The notes: generated by a model from the sequence alone, not told the origin. Positions 16,143 to 25,802 are shown, numbered from the stretch's first letter. The stretch is DNA of 64,000 nucleotides from Planctomycetales bacterium ZRK34 (GCA_014873095.1 CP050848.1:2601850-2665849), one strand, 5' to 3'. A program made the numbers and translations.

Positions 16143-16928
16143 ATGCATCCCATGCACATGATCAAATTGTCGGGTTTTATCACGGTCTTCGTCGCAGCGG
16201 CATTCACAGCCGGGTGCAGTCCCGCAGCCGAGTCGCACGCCTCGGGCGCTTCCGGGGCCGGGGCCGGGGCTGATGCGCCTGCCGCCGCATCGTCGTCTCA
16301 AACGAAAGAGAGCAAACCCATGGCCAGCGAATCCGTCGGCGATGTGCTCCCAGCCCCGAAAGTCGATCTGCCCAAAGCCGAGTCCGATGGCAACACGAAA
16401 CAGGCCGTCTTCGCAGGCGGATGTTTCTGGTGTACCGAGGCGGTGTTTGAACAGCTCGAAGGCGTCACCGAAGTGACCAGCGGGTACTGCGGTGGCGAGG
16501 CCGACACAGCCAACTACAAAGCCGTGTGCACCGGTCAGACCGGTCATGCCGAGGCGATCCGTATCACCTACGATCCGTCGAAGATCACCTTCGGCCAGTT
16601 GCTGCGCGTTCACTTCGCTACGCACGATCCGACCACCCTCAATCGCCAGGGCGCCGACCGCGGCACGCAGTATCGCTCCGCGATCTTCTACGCTAACGAC
16701 GAGGAAAAACACGTCGCCGAGGCGTACATCAAGCAGCTTGATGAAGCCAAGGAATTCTCTTCGCCGATCGTCACGACGCTGGAACCGCTCAATGCGTTTT
16801 ATCCCGCCGAGGATTATCACCAGGATTACGTGAAGCGCAATCCCTGGCAGCCATACGTGCGTGGTGTGGCGATGCCGAAGGTGGACAAGGTCCAGAAGAA
16901 GTTTCCGGATCAATTGAAAAAGCCGTAA
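16143..16928 (+). CDS. msrA: Peptide methionine sulfoxide reductase A, lipoprotein
   Basis: MsrA repairs methionine-S-sulfoxide in proteins. The catalytic Cys94 is in AGGCFWCTEAVFEQLEGV. YCGGEADTANYKAVCTGQTGHAEAIR, cited only as a landmark around residue 120, and the YHQDY acid motif near the C-terminus are typical. Unlike cytosolic MsrA it carries a lipobox (FTAGC, Cys25) and a low-complexity Ala/Gly/Ser linker to about residue 80, so it likely protects envelope proteins. Three in-frame ATGs (16143, 16152, 16158) are possible starts. A TATCGT box lies 5 nt before the first. Confidence 0.95.
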   Translation: MHPMHMIKLSGFITVFVAAAFTAGCSPAAESHASGASGAGAGADAPAAASSSQTKESKPMASESVGDVLPAPKVDLPKAESDGNTKQAVFAGGCFWCTEAVFEQLEGVTEVTSGYCGGEADTANYKAVCTGQTGHAEAIRITYDPSKITFGQLLRVHFATHDPTTLNRQGADRGTQYRSAIFYANDEEKHVAEAYIKQLDEAKEFSSPIVTTLEPLNAFYPAEDYHQDYVKRNPWQPYVRGVAMPKVDKVQKKFPDQLKKP

Positions 16929-16950
16929 GTGGGTTTTCACGAGGCCGAAG

Positions 16951-18024
16951 ATGAAATCAATCGTCGGGTGTGTGGCGTGTTTTGCGGCGTTGCTTTTTGC
17001 GGGATGTGCCGCGGCGCCAAAGCAAGCAGTCTACGTGTCGACTTCCGGTGATGGCCAGGTGGTCGTGTATGACCTCGACAACGCTTCGGGGCGATTGACG
17101 CTCAAGCAACGTGTTGATGTCGGTAAAAAGGTCGGGCCGATCACGTTGTCGTCGGATCGTCGCTTTGCCTATGCCGCAGTGCGGGGTGAGCGAGCGGTCG
17201 CGGCGCTGGCGGTCGATGACGACGGCACACTCACGCTGCTGGATAAAACCGGCATTGACACCAACGCGGCATACATCAGCCTTGATCGCACGGAGCAGTG
17301 GATGTTGACCGCTGACTACGGCGGCGGCAAAGTCGGCGTGTATCGCCTCGGCGATAATCATCAAGTGAAGCCGCAGCCGATTCAGGTCGTGACCACCGAC
17401 CGCAACGCCCACGCGATCTATACCGATGTGAGCAACCGGTTCGCCTTCGTCCCACACACCGGGCCCAGCGCCATTTACCAGTTTCAATTCGACGACCAGG
17501 CCGGTCGACTGACGCCGAACGATCCCCCGGTCGTGATCGCGCCGAATCGGGCCGGCCCGCGCCACTATCACTACCATCCCGTGCTGAACGTGGTCTACTT
17601 CATCAACGAGCTTGACTCGACAATCACCGCGTACCATTTCGACTCGCAGCGCGGCACCCTCGCCGAGTTTCAGAATGTATCGACGTTGCCGGCGGATTTC
17701 ACAGCCAAGAACACCTGCGCCCAGATCCACATGACGCCGGACGGCCGCTTCCTGTACGGCTCCAACCGTGGCCATGATTCGATCGCCGCCTTCGCGGTCG
17801 ATCCCGCCACCGGCGAGCTGTCGCCGATCGGTCGCTTCGCCACGGAAAAAAGACCTCGGGGTTTCAGCCTGGATGCCACCGGTCGATGGCTTTTCGCCGC
17901 CGGGCAGGATACGGGCAGGCTCGCGGTCTACCGGATTGACCCGCAGACCGGCACTTTGACCCGCACGGCCACCTATGACGTTGGCCCTGATCCGACATGG
18001 GTGCAGTTGATGACACTTCCGTGA
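16951..18024 (+). CDS. Lactonase-family seven-bladed propeller lipoprotein
   Basis: 357 aa with a lipobox (LFAGC, Cys19) and a beta-propeller of the 6-phosphogluconolactonase/carboxy-cis,cis-muconate cyclase family. Landmarks are GPRHYHYHPVLNVVYFINEL and CAQIHMTPDGRFLYGSNRGHDS, where the conserved His and Arg of the family lie. As a lipoprotein it is more likely a periplasmic sugar-lactone hydrolase or binding propeller than the pentose-phosphate enzyme. It follows msrA by 22 nt and may share its transcript. Confidence 0.87.
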   Translation: MKSIVGCVACFAALLFAGCAAAPKQAVYVSTSGDGQVVVYDLDNASGRLTLKQRVDVGKKVGPITLSSDRRFAYAAVRGERAVAALAVDDDGTLTLLDKTGIDTNAAYISLDRTEQWMLTADYGGGKVGVYRLGDNHQVKPQPIQVVTTDRNAHAIYTDVSNRFAFVPHTGPSAIYQFQFDDQAGRLTPNDPPVVIAPNRAGPRHYHYHPVLNVVYFINELDSTITAYHFDSQRGTLAEFQNVSTLPADFTAKNTCAQIHMTPDGRFLYGSNRGHDSIAAFAVDPATGELSPIGRFATEKRPRGFSLDATGRWLFAAGQDTGRLAVYRIDPQTGTLTRTATYDVGPDPTWVQLMTLP

Positions 18025-18056
18025 CATCTCTTACAGCTGAATTTGGATAATTTTCA

Positions 18057-18086
18057 TTGAACTTTGGGCTGCGCTCGTCGTACAAT
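18057..18086 (+). promoter_or_regulatory. Candidate sigma70-type promoter
   Basis: TTGAAC (18057-18062) and TACAAT (18081-18086) are separated by 18 nt. They lie 48 nt before the ATG of the doubled Cys-motif protein at 18134. Confidence 0.6.
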
Positions 18087-18133
18087 ACCCATACGCAGTA
18101 GGACTATCCCCTAAACCTGAAAGCGAGTACCTG

Positions 18134-18514
18134 ATGAAGAAGATTCAACCTGTTCGTCTGATGCTGATGATGTTGCTGGGCCTGGTGCTGGCTGGCGGCG
18201 TGCTGATCGCCGCCGAACAATCCAAGCCGATCAACAGCAAGTGCCCGATGAGCGGCAAGAGCGTCGATGCCGAGAAGACCAGTCAATACACCGTGCAGTT
18301 CTGCTGCGGCAAGTGTAAGTCGAAGTTCGACAAGAACCCCGCCGCCTACACGCAGAAGGTCGCCCATGCCGAAGAGGGCAAGTGCCCGATGAGCGGCAAG
18401 GATGTCGACGAAGAAAAAAGCTCGACCGTCACCGTCGGCTTCTGCTGCGGCAAGTGCAAGGCGAAGTTCGACAAGGATCCCAAAAAGTACATCGGCAAGG
18501 TCAACCCTTCGTAA
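18134..18514 (+). CDS. Exported protein with two tandem YHS/TRASH-like Cys motifs
   Basis: 126 aa with an N-terminal signal peptide or anchor (residues 1-26). Two near-identical 45-residue modules follow, each with CPMSGK, then FCCGKCKxKFDK and a Y-x-x-K-V end. The cysteines are C37/C57/C58/C61 and C84/C104/C105/C108. The pattern matches YHS/TRASH-type metal-binding folds, so periplasmic metal (for example copper or iron) binding is likely but unproven. It has its own promoter and a terminator right after the gene, so it is monocistronic. Confidence 0.85.
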   Translation: MKKIQPVRLMLMMLLGLVLAGGVLIAAEQSKPINSKCPMSGKSVDAEKTSQYTVQFCCGKCKSKFDKNPAAYTQKVAHAEEGKCPMSGKDVDEEKSSTVTVGFCCGKCKAKFDKDPKKYIGKVNPS

Positions 18515-18539
18515 CCGACCTGTCTTCATGAACATCACA

Positions 18540-18569
18540 CAAGACCCCGGCCCACAAGCCGGGGTCTTG
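18540..18569 (+). terminator. Rho-independent terminator
   Basis: A perfect 12-bp GC-rich stem CAAGACCCCGGC / GCCGGGGTCTTG (18540-18551, 18558-18569) with a 6-nt loop, followed by TTCATT. The T run is weak but the stem is strong, and it lies 26 nt after the stop codon. Confidence 0.75.
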
Positions 18570-18604
18570 TTCATTATGCGGCATCCTTTATCCTGTGGGG
18601 CATC

Positions 18605-19264
18605 ATGGCTACATATCTCATCACCGGCGCCAATCGCGGCATTGGACTCGAACTGGTTCGCCAACTTCGTCAGCGTGATCAGATGGTCATTGCTGTTTGT
18701 CGTCAGGCTTCGCAGCCGCTGAAAGCGCTGGATGTCGAAATCATCACGGATGTCGATGTGACCGACGACGACTCGGTCGGCAGGCTCGCCCGGGAGCTGG
18801 AAGGGCGAACGATTGATGTGCTGATCAACAACGCGGGCGTGCTGACGAATCAGACGCTCGACACGTTGAATTTCGAGGCGATCCGCGGGCAGTTTGAGGT
18901 CAACGCGCTGGGGCCGCTGCGCATCACCGCGGCGCTGCGCCATCAACTGGACGCCGGCTCCAAGGTGGTGATCATCACCAGCCGGATGGGCTCGATCGGA
19001 GACAACACCTCCGGCGGGCACTACGGGTATCGCATGTCCAAGGCGGCGGTCAACATGGCGGGCGTTTCACTGGCGCAGGATCTGCATCCGGCCGGCGTAG
19101 CCGTGCTCATTCTGCACCCGGGCATGGTCGCCACCGATATGACTGGTCGGCGCGGCATCGACGTCGCCGAGTCCGCGTCGAATCTGCTTGCCCGCATCGA
19201 TGAGCTTGGCCTCGATGAAACCGGCAGTTTTCACCACGCCAACGGCGAACCGCTGCCCTGGTGA
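18605..19264 (+). CDS. Short-chain dehydrogenase/reductase
   Basis: 219 aa classical SDR. The nucleotide-binding motif TGANRGIG is at residues 7-14, NNAG near 78, and the catalytic Ser (TSRMGS) and YGYRMSK with Tyr and Lys are all present. It resembles the C-factor/sniffer-type subgroup that acts on small carbonyls. The cofactor cannot be settled by eye. It stands alone between a terminator and comEC. Confidence 0.92.
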   Translation: MATYLITGANRGIGLELVRQLRQRDQMVIAVCRQASQPLKALDVEIITDVDVTDDDSVGRLARELEGRTIDVLINNAGVLTNQTLDTLNFEAIRGQFEVNALGPLRITAALRHQLDAGSKVVIITSRMGSIGDNTSGGHYGYRMSKAAVNMAGVSLAQDLHPAGVAVLILHPGMVATDMTGRRGIDVAESASNLLARIDELGLDETGSFHHANGEPLPW

Positions 19265-19330
19265 TCGCATCCGCGAACGCCATGCAGAAAGAATCGCTGG
19301 TGACGCCGGACGATGCGGTATCATGCTCGC

Positions 19331-21862
19331 GTGAATGATGCCGGGTCACATGGTCATGTGAATAACGAATCGCCGCCCACCGATCAGGCGCCAAAGGCGG
19401 TCTGGCCGTATAGCCCGCTGGTCTGGGCAGCAGTGTGTTGGGTCATCGGCCTGATGCTGGGATCGCGGCACGATGAACCGGCGGCCTGGCTGGCGGGGGC
19501 GGTGGCGACACTGGGCATCGGCGGGGTGCTTTGCTTTTGCAGGCATCACCGGACAGCGATCGGGTTGGTGGGCGCGTCGGTCGTTTGCGCTGCGGCGGTC
19601 TGGTGGTCATTGGATGCGGGGCGGGATGGTGTTTGGGGACTGAAGCCGAGCACGACGAGCCGCTTGGTGCGGATTGAAGGTGTGGTCGAGGGTGACATTT
19701 TTCGACGTACGCAGGCAAGCGGATCGATGGGGCGATTCGACTACCGCGGTCCCGCGACAAAGTTCATCGTGCGAGCGGATCGGGTATGCGACGAACAGGG
19801 TTGGCGCGATGCCCGGGTGGGCGTGCTTGTCGATGTTTCAGACTACGACGGCCGTGTGCATCCCGGCGATCGGGTGCGTTGCATCGGTTGGCTGGCGTCT
19901 TTTCGTCAGGCGGCCAATCCCGGCGAAGGGGATTTTGCGCAGATGATGCGCCGCCAGGGTGTGGTCGGTCGATTAGCGATCAAGGCACGCGGCAACTGCC
20001 AGATCATCGAAGAAGCGGACCATCCGCTGACGCGTGCGCGCAATGTGTTGATCCGTGGCGCGACCATGACACTCGACTACGGCATGCCGGATCAGGCTTC
20101 GCAGACCAACGCCTTGTTACACACGCTGCTGCTGGGGGATCGTCGACAGCAACTCGGCGATCTGGATGAGGCATTTCGCGATGCGGGGCTGGCCCACCTG
20201 CTGGCGATCAGCGGTTTGCACCTGGGCATTCTCGTGGCCGGGACATGGTGGCTGGCATCGTGGTTCACCGGTAGGCCTCGGTGGGCTGCGATCGTGGCGA
20301 TCGCCACGGTGTTGTTGTACATCACGATTGTTCCGCCGCGCGTGCCGATTCTTCGTGCGGCGGTGATGACCGTGGTGGGGTGTTGGGCGATGACGCTGGG
20401 GCATCGCATCAGCGCCGTCGCTGCGATGGCGCTGGCGGGGATGGCGCTGCTGATCTGGCGTCCGAGCGATGTGTTTTCAGCGGGATTTCAGTTGAGCTTC
20501 ACAGTAGTTGCCGGGCTGGTCATCTTCGCCGGACCGATTGCAGCACGTTGGTTCAAAGATCCGTTGCTGGATCGATTCGGCACGGGTTCACTCACCTTGC
20601 GACGGTATGGGTTGGACTACCTGGCGGTGACGATCACCGCATGGAGCGTGTCGCTGCCGCTGGTTGCGTACCACTTTCATGCGATCAGCCCGGCGGGGCT
20701 GGTGATGGCGCTGGTGATGCTGCCGGTGATGGCGGTGGTGTTGTGGCTGGGGTATTTCAAAATGCTGTTGACGGCGGTGTGGCCGGGCGGCGGGGCGGTG
20801 GTCGGCGTGATGTTACACACCGCTGGCGAGTGGACCGGCGAACTGGTCGAGACCGCTGCGCGGACGCCGGGGGCTGCGATCACGGTCGCCCAGCCGTCGG
20901 CGCTGTGGGCAGTAGCGACCATGGCGGTCGTGGCGGCGCTGCTTGCGGGGTGGTTTCGCAGGCGGTGGATCGCGGGGATGATCAGCGTGTTGATCTGCGT
21001 GGTGTGGATCGCCGGGCCGACGATCGCGCAACGACAGGCGGGCGCCGAGGCGGCGCTGCGTGTGAATATGTTTGCGGTTGGCGATGGGTCATGTTTCCTG
21101 CTCCGCAGCGGCGATCAGACGATGATGTTTGACTGCGGGTCGAGTAACTATTTTGACATCACCAGCGTGGCGATCGGCCCGGCGCTGCGCACGCTGGGCG
21201 TCAAACGCATCGACACGCTCGTGCTGTCACATCCCGATACCGATCACTTCAGCGGCACGCTCGAGTTGGTTGATCGCTTTGAGGTCGGGCGCGTGATCAC
21301 GACGCAGGCGTTTTACGACGAAGCGGATGAGCGGCCGTGGACGGCCGCCCGCTTTCTGCTCGATGAGTTGGAACAACGTGGAAAGTCCGCCGAGCGTGTG
21401 GCTGCCGGATGGCAAATGACACTTGGTGAAGCCGAGGTCGAGGCAATCTGGCCGCCGGGGAATCGACGTTTTGAACGAAACAACGATGCCTCGCTGGTGT
21501 TGTTGATTCGGGCCGGCAGACGGCGCGTCTTGCTGTGCGGCGATGCGCAACATGAAGCGATCACCTCGATGCTGCAAGCCGGCGTCGATGTCAAGGCCGA
21601 TGTGCTCGAACTGCCGCACCACGGATCGTTCATCGATGTATCACCGCAATGGCTGACGGCGGTATCGCCCGAGGTCGCGATGCAATCGTCCGGTTTCGCG
21701 CGGCTGCGTTATGATCCCTGGCCCCCATACCTGGCGGGTATCACACGCTGTGTGACCGCCCGTCATGGGATGGTGGAAGTCCGCATTCAGCCGGACGGAA
21801 CCCTGCAGATTTGGCGGTTTCTGGACGATATGGAACCTGTCGCCAGCCCGAACATAAAATGA
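19331..21862 (+). CDS. comEC: ComEC/Rec2 DNA-uptake channel protein
   Basis: ComEC moves single-stranded DNA across the inner membrane during natural transformation. The order is N-terminal helices and OB-like domain (to about residue 240), the ComEC polytopic core with HLLAISGLHLGILVAG near 290, and a C-terminal metallo-beta-lactamase-like domain with LSHPDTDHFSG and ELPHHGSF. The lactamase-like metal motif is intact. GTG 19331 is preferred because a TATCAT box lies 6 nt upstream; an ATG at 19313 overlaps that box. Other competence genes are not in the window. Confidence 0.93.
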   Translation: MNDAGSHGHVNNESPPTDQAPKAVWPYSPLVWAAVCWVIGLMLGSRHDEPAAWLAGAVATLGIGGVLCFCRHHRTAIGLVGASVVCAAAVWWSLDAGRDGVWGLKPSTTSRLVRIEGVVEGDIFRRTQASGSMGRFDYRGPATKFIVRADRVCDEQGWRDARVGVLVDVSDYDGRVHPGDRVRCIGWLASFRQAANPGEGDFAQMMRRQGVVGRLAIKARGNCQIIEEADHPLTRARNVLIRGATMTLDYGMPDQASQTNALLHTLLLGDRRQQLGDLDEAFRDAGLAHLLAISGLHLGILVAGTWWLASWFTGRPRWAAIVAIATVLLYITIVPPRVPILRAAVMTVVGCWAMTLGHRISAVAAMALAGMALLIWRPSDVFSAGFQLSFTVVAGLVIFAGPIAARWFKDPLLDRFGTGSLTLRRYGLDYLAVTITAWSVSLPLVAYHFHAISPAGLVMALVMLPVMAVVLWLGYFKMLLTAVWPGGGAVVGVMLHTAGEWTGELVETAARTPGAAITVAQPSALWAVATMAVVAALLAGWFRRRWIAGMISVLICVVWIAGPTIAQRQAGAEAALRVNMFAVGDGSCFLLRSGDQTMMFDCGSSNYFDITSVAIGPALRTLGVKRIDTLVLSHPDTDHFSGTLELVDRFEVGRVITTQAFYDEADERPWTAARFLLDELEQRGKSAERVAAGWQMTLGEAEVEAIWPPGNRRFERNNDASLVLLIRAGRRRVLLCGDAQHEAITSMLQAGVDVKADVLELPHHGSFIDVSPQWLTAVSPEVAMQSSGFARLRYDPWPPYLAGITRCVTARHGMVEVRIQPDGTLQIWRFLDDMEPVASPNIK

Positions 21863-21865
21863 CCC

Positions 21866-22693
21866 ATGAGGCGAGAACTCGCCATCTTCGCGCTTATGTT
21901 GATTACCGCGCCGTGCGCCTTCGCCCAGAGCAGCGCGGAAGTCGCGGCGTTGCGGGCGCAGTTGCAGCAGTTGCGAATGGAACTCGACCGCACTCGCTCG
22001 CAACTCGTCGAGGCTCAACAGCAGATCAACACGCTGACGGATGTGGCCAGCGGGGGACTGTCATTTGAGCAGTGGCGCACCGAGCGGTCGAAGATCGCCG
22101 CAGAGCAGCGGGCATTGACGCGTGAGAAGATCCGTGTCGACCAGGCCCGCGAAGCGTTGACACGCACCGCGGCGGCTGAGTCACGCAAGGTCGAAGCGCT
22201 GCAGGCGCATGTGGATGATGATTCGCAACCACTCGATAAGCTGCCGTCGCGCTCGACGGACCACGCGCTGGGCTACGGCTACACGCAGCAGTACGGCTGG
22301 CCGTATGCATATGACGGCGCATACATCGGCTACCCCGGCGCATATTTCTCGACCGGCGTGTATCGGCCATACGGATTTGGCTACTACCCGTACGGATATT
22401 ACCGACCGTATTACTATCGCCCGCAGCGCTATCGCAGCAGTATCCGCTTCGGGTACGACGGCGATCATGTCCGTTTCCGGTTTCACAGCGGATCGAATCG
22501 GTCGCATGATCATCGGTCGGAGGTTCACCTGCCGGATCGTGATGTGACGCCGACCCCGCGGCCGACCCTGCCCCCGACGCCGATTGCGCCGCCCGTCAGC
22601 GCGCCGCGCTTCGAGTTACCGAGCAAGCCGATGCGCCGCGCCGCAGAGACCCGGCCGCACCCGGCGTTTCAGCTTCGCTTGCGCGACAACTGA
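21866..22693 (+). CDS. Secreted coiled-coil protein with Tyr/Gly/Pro-rich tail
   Basis: 275 aa. A signal peptide ends near CAFAQ (residue 21) and a coiled coil spans about residues 22-110. Then comes a striking aromatic stretch (about 130-195) dominated by Tyr, Gly and Pro, for example FGYYPYGYYRPYYYRP, and a His/Arg/Pro-rich tail. The layout suggests a structural or adhesive envelope protein, possibly prone to phase separation or cross-linking. It starts 3 nt after the comEC stop, so it is translationally linked to comEC. I do not recognise a named family. Confidence 0.75.
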   Translation: MRRELAIFALMLITAPCAFAQSSAEVAALRAQLQQLRMELDRTRSQLVEAQQQINTLTDVASGGLSFEQWRTERSKIAAEQRALTREKIRVDQAREALTRTAAAESRKVEALQAHVDDDSQPLDKLPSRSTDHALGYGYTQQYGWPYAYDGAYIGYPGAYFSTGVYRPYGFGYYPYGYYRPYYYRPQRYRSSIRFGYDGDHVRFRFHSGSNRSHDHRSEVHLPDRDVTPTPRPTLPPTPIAPPVSAPRFELPSKPMRRAAETRPHPAFQLRLRDN

Positions 22694-22695
22694 GT

Positions 22696-24420
22696 TCAGC
22701 GCGTCAGCCAGCGGGTCTGGTAGGGGCTCAGGTGTAACTTGTCGGATTCAATCTTGCGACCGGTCAACAGGTCGGTCGCTCCTTCGAGGGGGCCCAGTCG
22801 AAGATTGGCGGGGGGATCGATCGTGATGCGCTTGCCGGTGAGATTCGAGGTGCAAACGATCGACTGGCGTCCTTCCGGACTGGTGCGTTCAAACAGGAAC
22901 GCACGCCGGCCTACATCAAACACCTGCTGTGAAGCGTCCGGGCTGAAGGCTGGCTGTGCGCGCCGCACGCGGATCATGCGGCGATACTCGTCAAACACTT
23001 TCGCGGTGGCGGAATGGCTGTCGGCCAGCCGATCGCGCAGACGCTGATCATCCCACTGATGTCGATTGATGGCGCGGGGGTAGCCGCGGCGGTCGACGTT
23101 GTCGTAATCGTTTTCGGTGGCGGTGAGGCTATGGATGTAGATGGCAGGAATGCCGCGCAGGCCCAGGGCGATCGCCTGCGAGCAGAGGAAGCGTTTGACG
23201 TGGTGCTCGTCGTCCTCATCGCCGTTGGCCAGGGCGGAGAAGTAGGTGATGTTCAGCTCGTAAGGGCTGGATGTGCCATCGGGGTTTGACTTTTCGCTGA
23301 CGTGGCCACCGCGTGCCCGGACGTGATCCGCCAGCGCAGCGATCTGTTCGGGCGGCAGGATGCCTTCCAGCGGGCGCACCCCGATGCCATCGTGACTGGC
23401 GGTGAAGTTCAGGAATGTGCAGCCAGCTGCGGGCTCGGGCTGCGTTATCGCCCACTGCGTGAGCGTCGTGCCGTCGCCGGTCGTCAACGCGTGCAGCAGC
23501 AGCGGCGGCAGCGAGAAGTTGTACACGATGTGAGCTTCATCGCCGTAGCCAAAGTATGAGATGTTCTGCTCGTGCGGCACATTCGTCTCGGTCAGCAGCA
23601 GCGACTGCGGCGCGGCGACGTTCAGCAGATCGCGCATGAGCTTGACGACTTCGTGCGTCTGCGGCAGGTGGACACACGTGGTGCCGATCTGTTTCCACAG
23701 GTAGGCGATGGCGTCGAGGCGGATGATGTGCGCGCCGTGGGCGACGTAGAACAGCAGGATATCGAGAAACTCGAGCAGGACATCCGGGTTGGCGAAGTTC
23801 AGGTCGACCTGATCGTCGGAAAAAGTCGTCCAGACCCATCGTTCGCCGCTGCGCGTGGTGACCTTGGTCAGCAGGGGGCTTGTCCGCGGTCGTGTCACCT
23901 GCGACAGGTCCGTGCCGGGGGCCATTTCGATGAAGTAGTAGCGCTCCGGGGCGATGCCGGTCAGGTAATCGTGGAACCAGTCCGAGCGCTTGGAGCAGTG
24001 GTTCAGCACGAGGTCGAACATGAGCCGAAAGTTTGACCCGATCGCGTCGACGTCGGACCACTTGCCCAGATTCTGATCGACCTTGCGGTAATCGATCACG
24101 GAAAAACCATCGTCGCTGGACCACGGAAAAAACGGCAGGATGTGCACCGTGTCGATGACATCGCCCAAGTGGTCGTTGAGGAAACGATTCAGTGTCGCCA
24201 GCGGTTTTTCATCGGTCGTGCGGATCGAGTCGCCGTAGGTGATCAACACGTTGTCGGCCGAAGTCCATCTTTGCGGCGGCACAATGATGGGAATCTCATC
24301 TTCGTAGATGCCGAGGATCAGCTTGAGTCGGCGGATGCACAGCTTGCCGGTCTCGCCGTAGAGCCGCTTGAACCGGTCGTGCAGTCGGGCCAGGATTTCG
24401 CGGCGTTCAATATCGTTCAT
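22696..24420 (-). CDS. GH13_18 sucrose-phosphorylase-like enzyme, likely glucosylglycerate phosphorylase
   Basis: 574 aa (beta/alpha)8 enzyme of GH13 subfamily 18. The nucleophile is D236 (IIRLDAIAYLW), the acid/base E278 (LLTETNVPH) and the transition-state Asp D344 (TASHDGIG). Sucrose phosphorylases have about 490-505 residues; the longer form and the gene neighbours (GpgS, GT4) favour glucosylglycerate phosphorylase, which releases glucose-1-phosphate and glycerate. The acceptor specificity is inference from context. It lies 22 nt after the GT4 gene on the same strand, so the two are probably co-transcribed. Confidence 0.85.
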   Translation of the reverse strand: MNDIERREILARLHDRFKRLYGETGKLCIRRLKLILGIYEDEIPIIVPPQRWTSADNVLITYGDSIRTTDEKPLATLNRFLNDHLGDVIDTVHILPFFPWSSDDGFSVIDYRKVDQNLGKWSDVDAIGSNFRLMFDLVLNHCSKRSDWFHDYLTGIAPERYYFIEMAPGTDLSQVTRPRTSPLLTKVTTRSGERWVWTTFSDDQVDLNFANPDVLLEFLDILLFYVAHGAHIIRLDAIAYLWKQIGTTCVHLPQTHEVVKLMRDLLNVAAPQSLLLTETNVPHEQNISYFGYGDEAHIVYNFSLPPLLLHALTTGDGTTLTQWAITQPEPAAGCTFLNFTASHDGIGVRPLEGILPPEQIAALADHVRARGGHVSEKSNPDGTSSPYELNITYFSALANGDEDDEHHVKRFLCSQAIALGLRGIPAIYIHSLTATENDYDNVDRRGYPRAINRHQWDDQRLRDRLADSHSATAKVFDEYRRMIRVRRAQPAFSPDASQQVFDVGRRAFLFERTSPEGRQSIVCTSNLTGKRITIDPPANLRLGPLEGATDLLTGRKIESDKLHLSPYQTRWLTR

Positions 24421-24442
24421 GGGTCTGGGCCGGGTCGGGGGT

Positions 24443-25705
24443 TCAGTCGCCGAGGAAGTTGGAGATCAGCGCGTTGAGCTTGCGACGCGCCACCGCATAA
24501 CTGAAGAAGCGCGAGGCGATCGAGTAGTTGTGATCGACGGTCTGCTGGCGATAGGCGCGGTCTTCGATCAGTTGCCGAACGTCTTCCACGACGCGGCGTG
24601 TCACGAGGTTGTCGATCGTCGGTATGCGCAGGCCCAGCGGTTCGATGTCACGGGCGAAGATTTCGTAGCGGTTGATCGCCAGCGGAATCTTGAAGTAGAT
24701 CGCCTCCAGCAGGGCGTTGCCGAAGCCTTCGTAGGTCGAGAAGTACGTGACGAAATCCGCGTGCGGGTAAAGATCCCAGAGCGTGTAGATCTTGCGGCCT
24801 TCAACGTCGATCTGGCGGACCTCGCCGATGCGGGTGGAAATGAAACGAATGTCGACACCCGCTTCGTGGGCCAGCTCGCTGAGTACATGGAAGTAGTCGA
24901 AGCCTTCGTCGCCGGCGTCGTGACTGATCACGAGCTTGTAGCGCGGGTCGCCGAGCATCTGCACCATCTTGATGGCGTGTTCGATGCCCTTGCGCGGTAC
25001 GATGCGCGTCGGCTGCAGGATCATCACGTCGTCTGGCTCCAGGCCGATCTCCTGTCGCAGGTCGGAGGAATAATGATCGATCTGCGGAGGCGGCTGCTCG
25101 AAGTCGAACACGTTCGGCAGCAGCACGGCCGGAATGCCCTTGCGCCAGGCGAGTTCTTCACGCTGGCCCTGATTGATCACCACGTGCTGGATCGAGCCCA
25201 GCCGCGGCGGGAAAGCGCTGTCGAGATAGTCGTCGATGCTCGTGCCCTGGAAGCGCACGCGCTCCCAGTAGAAATCGTGGTGATGCGCGATGCTCGGAAT
25301 GCCCGTCTCGGCGATCAACTCCGTCACGGCCAGTCCCAGCGGAATGTGCATCGGAATCGTCAGCACATTCTGGGGGATCAGCAGATCGAGATCGAACCGC
25401 TCCATGAAGTCGTACAGCGAATCTTTGAGAAAGTCCGCCAGCTCACGGATGCGCCGGGTCACGACGCGCGAACGGGTGCGCCGTCCGAGCACGCGCTGAT
25501 TGATCCAGACGTTGGCCGGGTGGGTGAAGTATGCTTCAGGTACACACCAGCTGGCCTCCGGCGCGCGGTCCAATCGACCGGCGTACCAGAAGCTGACGTG
25601 CCGATCCATGTCCCAGAGGACTTGGGCCCACTTGGCGCTTTCGAGAGATACCCCGTCGGTGCCGGCGAAACGTGTTGAAATAAAACCGATTTTTGAGGAT
25701 GCCAT
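24443..25705 (-). CDS. GT4 glycosyltransferase of compatible-solute locus
   Basis: 420 aa GT-B fold enzyme. The N-terminal half begins KIGFISTRFAGTDGVSLE with an acceptor-site GTDGVS loop. The C-terminal half has PTRIVPRKGIEHAI and the EX7E motif EGFGNALLE typical of retaining GT4 enzymes. The neighbourhood (gpgS, GH13_18 phosphorylase) suggests transfer of a sugar onto glucosyl(-3-phospho)glycerate, as in mannosylglucosylglycerate synthesis; this is inference. The gene is divergent from the M20/gpgS pair with a 97-bp intergenic region. Confidence 0.82.
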   Translation of the reverse strand: MASSKIGFISTRFAGTDGVSLESAKWAQVLWDMDRHVSFWYAGRLDRAPEASWCVPEAYFTHPANVWINQRVLGRRTRSRVVTRRIRELADFLKDSLYDFMERFDLDLLIPQNVLTIPMHIPLGLAVTELIAETGIPSIAHHHDFYWERVRFQGTSIDDYLDSAFPPRLGSIQHVVINQGQREELAWRKGIPAVLLPNVFDFEQPPPQIDHYSSDLRQEIGLEPDDVMILQPTRIVPRKGIEHAIKMVQMLGDPRYKLVISHDAGDEGFDYFHVLSELAHEAGVDIRFISTRIGEVRQIDVEGRKIYTLWDLYPHADFVTYFSTYEGFGNALLEAIYFKIPLAINRYEIFARDIEPLGLRIPTIDNLVTRRVVEDVRQLIEDRAYRQQTVDHNYSIASRFFSYAVARRKLNALISNFLGD

Positions 25706-25802
25706 GTGTCTCCGCCGGGCGCCTCGGTGCTGCGAATCTGCCTGTTGTTACGAGATATGCTATGGTAGGACGCGTTGATGTCAACGATCCGCATTCACAA
25801 CC

